Source: Chloroflexota bacterium | Lineage (GTDB): Bacteria > Chloroflexota > Chloroflexia > Chloroheliales > Chloroheliaceae | Length of the DNA: 64,000 nt | Assembly: GCA_028287745.1 (NCBI GenBank) | Contig: JAQBPB010000067.1 | Span: 1-64,000 of the forward strand | Reading direction: 5' to 3' | In this document: positions 9,093 to 19,938 of the stretch, piece by piece | Position numbering within the stretch: position 1 is the first letter of the stretch | Layout: every line of letters begins with the position of its first letter | Made by a program: the position numbers and the translations under genes | Notes under the pieces: generated by a model | Told to the model about the DNA's origin: nothing | The model's input: the letters and a program-made list of their open reading frames with translations, nothing else | Databases searched by the model: none

Positions 9093-9542
9093 TTATACCC
9101 TGGGAGTTTCCCAAATATTCTTATAAAGCGTATTTCGGCCCTTAATTACATTAACCCACTGCTCTCTTTCCAGTTCTTGCAGCTGTTTGTATGCGGTATC
9201 ACAGGCATACGTGGCCTCATATGGATTTTCACCGGCGCTTGCCAGGCGCTGCTCCAGGCGGGCAATTACCCCGTTTTCCTGTAAAGTGCGGACGGATTTG
9301 GCCCAGGGAATCCCGGCAATACTGCGCACCCGGCCCAGGCCAGGCCGCATTTTTTCTATAGCCGCCATGCGTTCTTCCATTGAATTTACCTGGTTAACGA
9401 CTTTAACCAGCGGCCCTTCTTCAAAATTACGGCGGACATCTATTACTAATGCTTTAGCTAAATTAGGAAAGAAAATTGTTAGAACTTCCGCTTCATCAAT
9501 TGTTGAAAGTACTTGCGTTATAAACTCATCTCGCGATTCCAC
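9093..9542 (-). CDS. Hypothetical protein, 149 residues
   Basis: Not recognised. The start is set at GTG 9542 because AAAGGAG (9557-9551 on the minus strand) lies 8 nt upstream; a longer in-frame ATG at 9593 has no such site. The product is mainly alpha-helical, soluble and charged, with no cysteine cluster or membrane helix. It reads as two helical halves: a first part with VLTIFFPNLAKALVIDVRR and a second with ATYACDTAYKQLQELEREQW. Helices and a winged-helix-like middle (SVRTLQENGVIARLEQRL) would fit a regulatory or DNA-binding role, but this is a guess. Single gene, upstream neighbour is the CHAD protein on the same strand. Confidence 0.65.
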   Translation of the reverse strand: MESRDEFITQVLSTIDEAEVLTIFFPNLAKALVIDVRRNFEEGPLVKVVNQVNSMEERMAAIEKMRPGLGRVRSIAGIPWAKSVRTLQENGVIARLEQRLASAGENPYEATYACDTAYKQLQELEREQWVNVIKGRNTLYKNIWETPRV

Positions 9543-9777
9543 CTTCTCAACTCCTTTCGCCGTTTGTTCTTCGCCGTTGAAGCCATTCAGCACACTAGAT
9601 TACTACCTACCGCCCGGATATGAGATCTCCTTAAGGCAAAATACCTGCCTGTACCTTGGGTAGTAAATTAAGAATTTACCTTACATGGGTTGATAATAGC
9701 ATAAAGAAGACCAGCTTTTACCCCATTCGGTTATTGAACTAAATCGGCTTACCAGCGCTGCATTGCCGGGCGGCATT

Positions 9778-10836
9778 TTACCTGGCAGTCAGACCGGTGA
9801 TCGCACTTGCAAGCTGGCGTTTATATTCCAGACCGCTAAGTAACCGCCACTTTTGCAGAAAGCCTTCTTTTACCTTCAGGCTGTCAACTTCCCGGCTTTC
9901 GCGGTATTTTTCTAACGCCTTGTCGGGTTTTTTGTTGTTAAGCACGTTGCCGGTCAGGTAAATATTCGCGGCGTAGTCATCGTGAAGGGCGCCCAGGTCG
10001 TCCTGGGCTTTCACCAGTTGTTGGTGCAAGGTCTTTATGGTAGGCGGCAGGGCGTCGTCAAAGAATTCGATGGTGTAACGCAGGCGTTTGAAAGCAATCC
10101 GTAATTGGTGCAAAGTTTCCTGAGAAGTTTCCGAATTGACAATCGTATCATAAGCCAATACTTCTTCATACCGTTTCCAGATGGTGCTGCCAGCGAAATG
10201 CCGGACCAGGCTGGGGGCCACCGCGTCCTTATTCAGCTTTTTCGCGGTCACGCCAGGATTGGTGTCCGCGGTAAACCGGTCCAACCGGTCAATTAACTTC
10301 TGGGTTTTGGGATCGTCTAGCAGCTTTAGCAGGGTCTTGTGGCTGCGTTTATAGCGCTTTTTTAGCAACTGTCGCAAAGGCTCCAGACCGGCCCGCTGGT
10401 CTACCGGAAGCTGGGCATCATAGGTATCCAGGTGTTCCAGGAAAACATCGGTGTCGCGGGTTTCGCCCAGGGTGCGGGCCAGGCGTTGCAACTTTTTACG
10501 CAAAGCATCCGTTTCGGCCGGATTGAAGCAGGTTTCGCCCAGCAGCCGGAGATTTTCGCGCACGCGGCGGGTGGCAACCCGCATGTCGTGGACGCCTTCG
10601 CGGTCTTTACCTGCACGGGCAGTAGGTTCCGCTTCACGGAATTTTTTAACCTGGCTGGCGATATAGTTCCGGCCAGCTTCAACCATAGGCGTAGACCCGC
10701 TCAGCCGGGAGTCCGCCTTTTTTGGTTGTGCATCCTTCCCATCCTGGGAAGTAACTTCCTCAGCGGTTTCAAGTAAGGCGGGCGTTTCCAGGTCCGGTGC
10801 GCCATTATTGGTTACAATCCCCTCAGGTTGATTCAT
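9778..10836 (-). CDS. CHAD domain-containing protein
   Basis: 352 residues: an acidic, probably disordered N-terminus of about 50 residues, then an all-helical CHAD domain (conserved histidine alpha-helical). Typical motifs are GVHDMRVATRRVRENLRLL, ETRDTDVFLEHLD, LHQLRIAFKRLRYTIEFF and LGALHDDYAAN. CHAD domains bind inorganic polyphosphate through a basic cleft and are often fused to or encoded beside CYTH or polyphosphate genes. None of these is adjacent here, so the role may be polyphosphate granule association (family knowledge, not seen). The ATG at 10836 has AGAGGTT at the right spacing. A single gene. Confidence 0.88.
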   Translation of the reverse strand: MNQPEGIVTNNGAPDLETPALLETAEEVTSQDGKDAQPKKADSRLSGSTPMVEAGRNYIASQVKKFREAEPTARAGKDREGVHDMRVATRRVRENLRLLGETCFNPAETDALRKKLQRLARTLGETRDTDVFLEHLDTYDAQLPVDQRAGLEPLRQLLKKRYKRSHKTLLKLLDDPKTQKLIDRLDRFTADTNPGVTAKKLNKDAVAPSLVRHFAGSTIWKRYEEVLAYDTIVNSETSQETLHQLRIAFKRLRYTIEFFDDALPPTIKTLHQQLVKAQDDLGALHDDYAANIYLTGNVLNNKKPDKALEKYRESREVDSLKVKEGFLQKWRLLSGLEYKRQLASAITGLTAR

Positions 10837-10982
10837 ATGCTAACCTCTTTCTTGGAAAACAAAGCGCGTTAAACATAGCATGTTGAACGCCGTCGAAGCA
10901 GCCTTAATTTAGATTTTCTTTTATTTCCAGGCATCCCTTTCTACGTTTGAAATCCACTTTAGTGTTAACCTTTTATCAAGAA

Positions 10983-11558
10983 TTATTCCTGGCCGCGCCA
11001 CTCGGTCTTGAGTTGATAGGGTGTAGGGAAGCGCTCAGGGTGGGGAATGGCCGGGTAACCCACGTATACGAAGCCGACAATATGTTCTTCCGGAGAAAGG
11101 TCAAAGTGGGCCTTTATTTTGGGGTCGCGGGAAGGTTCGCCGCTGCGCCAGATAGTTGCCAGTCCTTCTTCCGCGGCCACCAGTAACATGTTCTGGATAG
11201 CGGCGGCGACTGCTTCTACATTTTCAATATCAACTGTTTTCGGGGTTTCCGGTTTAACGCTGGCAACCACGATTACTACCGGCGCCCGTAATGGTTTGTT
11301 GCGCTCTTTATTGAGGGCGGCCTGGGCTTTCTCGCTTTCAGTTTCGAGCATTTTTTCGCGCAAAGACTGCTCCATCAATTCGCCCAATGCCTCGCGAGCC
11401 GGTCCGGTCAGTACAATGAAACGCCAGGGTTCGGTAATATGATGGTTCGGCGCATAGGTCGCCGCTTCCAGCATGCGTTCAATTTTCTCACGAGGCGGCA
11501 TATCTGGTTTAACTTTACCAACGCTCCGGCGGTGGCGTATTACATCAAAAACGGACAT
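10983..11558 (-). CDS. Nitroreductase family FMN oxidoreductase
   Basis: 191 residues of the NfsA/NfnB-YdjA superfamily, FMN-dependent NAD(P)H oxidoreductases acting on nitroaromatics, quinones or flavins. Visible family features are the N-terminal RHRRSVGKVKPD for FMN phosphate contact, YAPNHHITEPWRFIVLTG, a helix around VAAAIQNMLLVAAEEGLATIW, and the C-terminal HIVGFVYVGYPA. The ATG at 11558 is preceded by TAGGAGC at good spacing. It is a single gene, divergent from the aldo/keto reductase on its other side, about 280 bp apart. The physiological substrate cannot be named. Confidence 0.88.
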   Translation of the reverse strand: MSVFDVIRHRRSVGKVKPDMPPREKIERMLEAATYAPNHHITEPWRFIVLTGPAREALGELMEQSLREKMLETESEKAQAALNKERNKPLRAPVVIVVASVKPETPKTVDIENVEAVAAAIQNMLLVAAEEGLATIWRSGEPSRDPKIKAHFDLSPEEHIVGFVYVGYPAIPHPERFPTPYQLKTEWRGQE

Positions 11559-11657
11559 TTACGGCTCCTAATTTAAAATATAAGGTTTCTTTAACTATAA
11601 TAGCCCAAACTTTACCCCACGACAAACTTAAAACCATTTTCGAAGCCAAGTTTCCAT

Positions 11658-11687
11658 TTGAAATGCTTGCTTCCGGCCGCTTATGCT
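11658..11687 (+). promoter_or_regulatory. Possible promoter of the aldo/keto reductase gene
   Basis: TTGAAA (11658-11663), 18-bp spacer, TATGCT (11682-11687). Moderate match; leader would be about 145 nt. Nothing else is seen in 11559-11839. Confidence 0.35.
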
Positions 11688-11839
11688 AGAATGAACCCGG
11701 CGTACTTTGCTTTTATTAAAACGTTGGCCATTCTAAAGCCCGGTGGTACTTCATAGCACCAGTTAGCCTGCTTCTATATCTCCACCTTTTACCGCTGCTG
11801 TTTTAGACCTTTATGGCCAGTTAAACCTTAAGGAAATTT

Positions 11840-14899
<3,060 letters not shown>

Positions 14900-15017
14900 C
14901 TGTTTCCCTTTTCCTTCTTTAGCAGTTAAAATTTACCCCTGGGATAAACTCGTAGGTAGAATCATTATACACAGATTAGACCCATTCGCAAAAAGAATTT
15001 GCACCACTTTTCAAAAA

Positions 15018-15046
15018 TTGCTCCACATAAAAGGCTATGTTATAAT
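15018..15046 (+). promoter_or_regulatory. Promoter of the BMP lipoprotein gene
   Basis: TTGCTC (15018-15023), 17-bp spacer, perfect TATAAT (15041-15046). Start near 15053, so the leader before ATG 15334 is about 280 nt. Confidence 0.65.
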
Positions 15047-15052
15047 CCGAAT

Positions 15053-15333
15053 ACTACAATGCTAACAAGGTTAACAAGGCAAATTAGAATTCAAAGTTGA
15101 ATAACTTGCTTCCAGGTAAAAGTCTTAAGAGCATTAAGGTCTTGTTTAATAGAGTGCAACAAACGAAAATGCTCTTACGGAAAAGTTTACCGGCTCTAAT
15201 AATCAGTTATGGTTGTTATAGTGCCATTACAACTTTTTACCTGAAACCCCGTAACCTGGCTGACCAGCCGGGTAGAAGCAACTTCAATAAATGTATTGTA
15301 CAAATTGTATTGTCACAGGAGGATTGAATACAA
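15053..15333 (+). ncRNA. Long structured 5' leader, possible cis-regulatory RNA
   Basis: Paired elements are visible. CAGGTAAAAGT (15113-15123) pairs with ACTTTTTACCTG (15232-15243, one bulge) and would close a domain. That domain holds TAAGAGCATT/AATGCTCTTA (15126-15135/15168-15177) and a small GTTGT/ACAAC stem (15212-15233). It matches no riboswitch class I can recall, including purine riboswitches. Near the start codon are TTGTACAA and two copies of ATTGTA, then AGGAGG. Small frames here look spurious. Confidence 0.4.
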
Positions 15334-16551
15334 ATGCGTAAGAATTCCAGCGCAAGTCTACTGGTAGTACTGTCTTTAATGACAGTCCTGCTATTAGCTG
15401 CTTGCGGAGATAACACCGCAACAACCGCGCCCGCTGCCACGACCGCTGCCGCTGCGACCACCGCTGCCGCCGGAACCACTGCTGCTGCTGCGACCACCGC
15501 TGCTGCTGCCGGAACCACTGCTGCCGCTACTACGGCTGCCGGAACCACTGCTGCTGCTGCTGCGACCACCGCTGCCGGAACCACCGCCGCTGCTGCTGCG
15601 GGTGCTGGCAAGAAACTTAAAGTTGGTTTCGTAACCGACATTGGCCGGATTGATGACAAGAGCTTCAACCAGTCTTCCTGGGAAGGTGTACAGAAGTACG
15701 CCAAGGAAGCCGGTACCGAGCCCAAGTACATCGAAACCAAAGACACCAAGGACTATGCCAAGCATATTAAACAATTCCTTGATGAAAAATACGATGTTAT
15801 TGTAACCGTTGGTTTCTTAATGGCTGATGCCACTACTGCGGCTGCCAAAGCTAACCCGAATGTTCTGTTCATTGGTGTTGACCAGGGTCAGTCCACTGTA
15901 ATTAACAACCTGGCTGGCCTGGTATTTGAAGAAGACAAAGCCGGCTTCCTGGCTGCGGTACTGGCTGCCGGTATGAGCCAGAAGGGCAAAATTGGCGGCG
16001 TATTTGGCACCAAGAGTGTCCCGGCCGTCCTGCGGTTTGGTGAAGGCTACAAAGCTGGAGCTACCTGGATGGATGCCAACCAGAAATCCCTGGTGAAAGC
16101 TGGCAAGACCGAAGTTACTATCGCTTACCACCCGGACGGCGACAATGCCTTCAGCGACCCGACCTGGGGTGCCCAGCAGACCCAGTCCCTGATCCAGGCC
16201 GGTAATGATATAATCTTCGGTGGTGGTGGTAGCACGGGTAACGGCGCGGTAGAAGCCGCTGTTGCTGCCGGTGTGTTCGCTATCGGCGTTGATACCGACC
16301 AGTACTATACCCTGCCTAAAGCTGCTCCCAAGCTGCTTTCCAGCGCTACCAAGCGCCTGGCCGACGGCGTGTATGACTTGCTGAAAGCCGCCAGCGCCGG
16401 TACTCTCAAGGGTGGCAATAGCGTTGGGCCGGTTGGCCTGGCTCCTTTCCACGATACCGAAGCGGCTGTCCCGGCCGAACTCAAAGCCCTTATTACCAAG
16501 GTTGATGCCGGTCTGAAAGACGGCACGATCAAAACCGGCGTTAAAGTTTAA
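15334..16551 (+). CDS. BMP-family ABC transporter substrate-binding lipoprotein
   Basis: 405 residues. A lipoprotein signal peptide ends in LLLAAC (Cys about 24). It is followed by an unusual Ala/Thr linker (residues about 28-92) built from TTAAA units, and then a periplasmic-binding fold of the basic membrane protein/Med type, which carries purine nucleosides (PnrA, BmpA, NupN). Typical pieces are KVGFVTDIGRIDDKSFNQSSWEG and VGFLMADATTAAA, then FGGGGSTGNGAVEAA. SD AGGAGG is 11 bp before the ATG. The two permease genes follow after a 310-bp gap containing a nested hairpin. The ligand is inferred from the family. Confidence 0.92.
   Translation: MRKNSSASLLVVLSLMTVLLLAACGDNTATTAPAATTAAAATTAAAGTTAAAATTAAAAGTTAAATTAAGTTAAAAATTAAGTTAAAAAGAGKKLKVGFVTDIGRIDDKSFNQSSWEGVQKYAKEAGTEPKYIETKDTKDYAKHIKQFLDEKYDVIVTVGFLMADATTAAAKANPNVLFIGVDQGQSTVINNLAGLVFEEDKAGFLAAVLAAGMSQKGKIGGVFGTKSVPAVLRFGEGYKAGATWMDANQKSLVKAGKTEVTIAYHPDGDNAFSDPTWGAQQTQSLIQAGNDIIFGGGGSTGNGAVEAAVAAGVFAIGVDTDQYYTLPKAAPKLLSSATKRLADGVYDLLKAASAGTLKGGNSVGPVGLAPFHDTEAAVPAELKALITKVDAGLKDGTIKTGVKV
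15415..15605 (+). repeat. Low-complexity GCT/GCC/ACC tract encoding the Ala/Thr linker
   Basis: About 190 bp of near-repeated GCTGCT, GCGACCACC and GGAACCACT units encode the linker of the lipoprotein above. Units differ by synonymous changes, yet runs such as GCTGCTGCTGC could slip and change linker length in steps of three bases. Confidence 0.7.
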
Positions 16552-16595
16552 GGGTAACTAACCTCTTTTAGCGAAGAGGGCAGGCGATTAAAATG

Positions 16596-16670
16596 AGAAA
16601 AGAGAATTGATGTAAGAAAGGTTAAGCAGAAAATCCTAATTTTCTCTTAATCAGCTCAATTCTCTTTTCT
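16596..16670 (+). repeat. Nested hairpin between lipoprotein and permease genes
   Basis: The outer stem AGAAAAGAGAATTGA (16596-16610) pairs perfectly with TCAATTCTCTTTTCT (16656-16670). Inside is a second stem, 16622-16634 with 16639-16650 (one bulged C). The T-rich 3' arm could stop or pause transcription, or stabilise the upstream mRNA. The rest of the 16552-16860 gap holds no gene. Confidence 0.6.
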
Positions 16671-16860
16671 TATATCCTGAACTAAAAAATAGCGTAAAAT
16701 ATGAATCCTGGCAGGTGTCACCTTATCAGGCAATCCGGCTTAAAACAGTCCGGGTATAACTTAACCCTGGTTGAGTTACAGGCTCCAGGTTCACAAGTCT
16801 TAATCTAACCGTTCTACCAGATATAACTAATAGTTGCTTGGTTTTCAGGAATTCTAAAAT

Positions 16861-18036
16861 ATGACCGCAACAACATCCCCGTCCGATAACCTGATAGTCC
16901 GTTGGCTGCGCATTTTAATGCAGCAACTGGCCCTGCCTTTATTGGGCATTTTTACTGCGCTGGTTCTGGGCGCGGTAATTATTTTTATTTCAGGTTTTAA
17001 TCCGCTAACGGCCTATGCCAGCCTCTTAAAGGGCGCTTTTGGGGATGCCTCCAAAATTAATAATACCCTGGCCGCGACCACGCCTTATATTTTAACGTCC
17101 CTGGCAGTAATCTTTGCTTTCCGGGCGGGCCTTTTTAACATCGGCGCGGAAGGCCAATTCAAAGTGGGCGCTATTGCCGCAGCCTGGGTGGGTATCAACC
17201 TGGTAGGCTGGCCGCCTTTCGCGGCGGTGCCGCTGACCCTGGCTGCCGGTTGGCTGGCCGGGGCTTTATGGGGTGCCATACCGGGCGTGCTTAAAGCTTT
17301 CTCCGGGGCGCATGAAGTAATTACGACTATCATGCTCAATTACATCGCCGGTTTTCTCACGGCTTACCTGGTAGGCTCGGAAGGCCCTTTGCGCGGCACT
17401 AAAATGACAACAACCCTCCCGATTGCGGAAAGCGCCCGTATTCCCACCCTGGCCCACCACGATGGCGCTGTCAGCTCCGGTTCTGCCGATTTCCCGCTGC
17501 ACTGGGGCTTCGTGCTGGCTATTTTAGTCGCCGGGCTGCTGTATTGGATACTGTGGAAGACGCCTTTAGGTTTTGAAATCCGCACGGTTGGCCTCAACCC
17601 CAGCGCGGCCCGTTACGCCGGTATAAATGTCTCCCGGATAACTATTATCTCCATAACCGTAGGCGGCCTGTTGGCCGGTATGGCCGGTGCGCTGGAAGTA
17701 ATGGGTAACCCTAACTTGAATTACCAGTACAGCGCCTCAATGGGGGTCGGTTACGGGTTTAATAGTATCGCCATTGCCTTGTTGGCTAAAAACAATCCGC
17801 TGGCGGCAATTCCAGCCGCTTTGCTATTTGCGGCTTTACAGAGTGGGGCCAGTCAAATGCAATTTGATACGGTTGCGGCGGATGGGACCCAGTTGCCTTC
17901 CGATCTTATTTCGATGATCCAGGCCCTGGTTATCATTTTCGTAGCGGCCGACCAGGTTTTGCGCTGGCTTTACCGCATGCGTGGGCCGCAGGGTGCCCAG
18001 GTAGTGTTGTCACGTGGCTGGGGAAAGACGGAGTAA
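16861..18036 (+). CDS. ABC transporter permease, nucleoside (BmpB/NupP type)
   Basis: Integral membrane protein of 391 residues with about nine to ten hydrophobic segments, of the branched-chain-type (LivM-like) permease family used with BMP lipoproteins. Recognisable stretches are FRAGLFNIGAEGQFKVGAIAAAW and GLNPSAARYAGINVSR, the latter being the cytoplasmic loop that couples to the ATPase, and FNSIAIALLAKNNPLAAIPAALL. The ATG at 16861 follows AGGAATTC. It is one base from the next permease gene and 310 bp from the lipoprotein. No ATP-binding subunit gene lies in the cluster, unlike the usual nupNOPQ order. Confidence 0.92.
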   Translation: MTATTSPSDNLIVRWLRILMQQLALPLLGIFTALVLGAVIIFISGFNPLTAYASLLKGAFGDASKINNTLAATTPYILTSLAVIFAFRAGLFNIGAEGQFKVGAIAAAWVGINLVGWPPFAAVPLTLAAGWLAGALWGAIPGVLKAFSGAHEVITTIMLNYIAGFLTAYLVGSEGPLRGTKMTTTLPIAESARIPTLAHHDGAVSSGSADFPLHWGFVLAILVAGLLYWILWKTPLGFEIRTVGLNPSAARYAGINVSRITIISITVGGLLAGMAGALEVMGNPNLNYQYSASMGVGYGFNSIAIALLAKNNPLAAIPAALLFAALQSGASQMQFDTVAADGTQLPSDLISMIQALVIIFVAADQVLRWLYRMRGPQGAQVVLSRGWGKTE

Positions 18037-18037
18037 A

Positions 18038-19090
18038 ATGGCACAAGTTCTGGTAGATCGTGAAGAAAAGATAGATAGCGCCCGTTCCATGCGCCAGTAC
18101 CTGCGCCATTCCCGCTGGCCGCTGGTAGCGCTTGGCTTACTGTTGCTTATTTTTATCTGGCGGGTTTTTTTTGGTTCCAACCAGCCTCTGGTTGACATAG
18201 TTTCGGTTATCATCCTGACTCTTAGCTTTGCTACCCCAATAACCCTGGGCGCACTTAGCGGTACTTTTTCGGAACGTAGCGGTGTGGTCAATATCGGCAT
18301 CGAAGGTATGATGTTAACCGGGGCCTTTTTTGGGGCGCTGGTAGGGGCCCTGACCGGTCAGGTCTGGCTGGGGCTGATCCTTGCGCCTATTTCCGGGATG
18401 GCGATTGCCCTGATACACGCGGTCCTCTCGATTTACTTCAGAGTGGACCAGATTATCAGCGGTACGGTCATCAACATCTTTGCCTTTGGCCTTACAGCGT
18501 ACCTCTACAGCCTGATATTTACCAGTTCAAGGCGCAACGCTGACGCCGGTATACTGCCTTCGTTAAAGTTTAACATTGATGCAGCGCCCTTTACCCTTGG
18601 CCTGGTTTCGGTCCTGGCGATTGCGCTAATTTTCGTCGGGCACTACATCCTGTTTTACACCACCTGGGGCCTGCGTACCAGGGCCGTGGGTGAAAATCCC
18701 AAGGCGGCCGATACCGCCGGGGTAAATGTCTTCAAGGTCCGCTATATTAACGTGCTGATTTCCGGCTTTCTGGCCGGGTTGGGTGGCACTTATTTCTCCT
18801 TGCAGGTGGTTGGCTATTTCAAAGAAGGCATGACCGTTGGCAGCGGGTTTATCGCGCTGGCCGCTATGATCTTTGGCAAATGGACCCCCCTGGGCGCCTG
18901 GGGAGCGGCTTTGCTTTTCGGGTTCTGCCAGGCTATGGACTCGGCCCTGCAAAGCTGGTACGGCCAGATTGAATGGCTGCATACTTTCACCCAGGCCCTG
19001 CCCTATGTCGTGACTATTATTGTCCTGACCGGGTTGGTTGGCCGCAGCCGCCCACCGGCGGCAGTAGGCGTTCCCTACAGTAAACAATAA
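18038..19090 (+). CDS. ABC transporter permease, nucleoside (BmpC/NupQ type)
   Basis: Second membrane subunit of the BMP-type importer, 350 residues with about eight to nine hydrophobic segments. Family motifs are SGVVNIGIEGMMLTGAFFGAL and AVGENPKAADTAGVNV (coupling loop) with GFIALAAMIFGKWTPLGAW near the end. The start is ATG 18038, one base after the stop of the first permease, indicating translational coupling; a GTG at 18014 inside the upstream gene is less likely. An efficient terminator follows at 19104. The ATPase that must power the pair is not encoded within view. Confidence 0.92.
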   Translation: MAQVLVDREEKIDSARSMRQYLRHSRWPLVALGLLLLIFIWRVFFGSNQPLVDIVSVIILTLSFATPITLGALSGTFSERSGVVNIGIEGMMLTGAFFGALVGALTGQVWLGLILAPISGMAIALIHAVLSIYFRVDQIISGTVINIFAFGLTAYLYSLIFTSSRRNADAGILPSLKFNIDAAPFTLGLVSVLAIALIFVGHYILFYTTWGLRTRAVGENPKAADTAGVNVFKVRYINVLISGFLAGLGGTYFSLQVVGYFKEGMTVGSGFIALAAMIFGKWTPLGAWGAALLFGFCQAMDSALQSWYGQIEWLHTFTQALPYVVTIIVLTGLVGRSRPPAAVGVPYSKQ

Positions 19091-19103
19091 GTCGCTGAAA
19101 TTC

Positions 19104-19129
19104 AAAAAGGCCGGGTTCCCGGCCTTTTT
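19104..19129. terminator. Bidirectional intrinsic terminator
   Basis: AAAAAGGCCGG / CCGGCCTTTTT, an 11-bp perfect stem with loop GTTC. It ends the permease operon (plus) and can also serve the convergent DUF151 gene. Confidence 0.85.
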
Positions 19130-19155
19130 CTTGTTTATAACGCGGCTCATTTAGC

Positions 19156-19683
19156 TTAATCTTTTTCGGCTTGAATATCATTTAATCTGGCGAGGCGGCT
19201 TTGTATTTTGATTTCCAGTCCCTTTAAGAGGCTATCGATGCCCTGGATGTCCGGGCCTAAGCTGGCCTCTAAGTTTGCCATGGGCACCCCGGCTTTTTCA
19301 AAAACTTTTCCGGTTACATAGATAGGGCAGCCCACCTGGGGCGCGAGGGCCAGGGCATCGCTGGACCGGGCGTCTATTTCCTGGGTGGTCTGGCCAATCT
19401 GCAGCCTGGCAACCCCGTAAAAGGTTTCATCCTTGAGGCTTTCCACCCGCACCTCGGCCACCTTTGCCCTGGTGGCTTCCAGTATTTTCCCTACAAAACT
19501 GTAAGTAAGCGGGCGCGTCGTGGCGAAATTGCGCAGGCCCACCGCGATTTGTTCGCCTTCGTGTGCGCCAATCCAGATTGGGATGAAGCGGCTACCGGCT
19601 TTATCCAGCAAGATAATCACAGTATGCATCGTTTCTCCTGTATCCTTTTTCACCATCACATCGGAAATTATTACTGCAACCAC
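19156..19683 (-). CDS. Bifunctional nuclease family (BFN/DUF151) protein
   Basis: 175 residues. The BFN domain spans about residues 5-135, with FIPIWIGAHEGEQIAVGL, a short loop RPLTYSFVGKIL, and the acidic signature IDARSSDALALAPQVGCPIYVT. Plant and bacterial members have both DNase and RNase activity; their roles in bacteria are not settled. The start is GTG at 19683, with AAGGA 8 nt before it; the encoded VAVIISDVMV leads into the domain as usual. The C-terminal 40 residues are a charged helix. A single gene converging on the nucleoside permease operon. Confidence 0.85.
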   Translation of the reverse strand: MVAVIISDVMVKKDTGETMHTVIILLDKAGSRFIPIWIGAHEGEQIAVGLRNFATTRPLTYSFVGKILEATRAKVAEVRVESLKDETFYGVARLQIGQTTQEIDARSSDALALAPQVGCPIYVTGKVFEKAGVPMANLEASLGPDIQGIDSLLKGLEIKIQSRLARLNDIQAEKD

Positions 19684-19898
19684 CGGTCTTATCCTTTCTA
19701 CAACTGCCGGTTTACCCAGTTCGGGGTAAGACCAGCAAGATTTGCTCTTTAAGGGCCTGCCGGGCCTTGTGAAGGCGGCCTAAGACGGCCCAGGCTTAAA
19801 TACCCAGGGCCAGCGAAATCTGGGCCAGGCTCAGTTCTACATATAAATTTCAGGACTATAGAATAGCCGGTTATTCAAGAAGTTCGCCAATTAAAAAA

Positions 19899-19922
19899 GC
19901 CGGTGACGATGAAGTCACCGGC
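19899..19922 (-). terminator. Terminator of the NlpC/P60 gene
   Basis: GCCGGTGAC / GTCACCGGC stem with loop GATGAA, read on the minus strand as a hairpin followed by TTTTTT. It lies 17 bp past the hydrolase stop codon. The rest of 19684-19938 holds nothing recognised. Confidence 0.8.
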
Positions 19923-19938
19923 CCTTTTTAATACGTAA

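Noticed and set aside
15097..15327. Small plus-strand frame of 76 codons in the BMP leader
   Set aside because: No ribosome site; it overlaps the paired leader elements, so an RNA role is more likely.
15415..15605. CRISPR-like or tandem repeat array
   Set aside because: The repeat is in frame inside a lipoprotein linker and has no constant repeat/spacer units.
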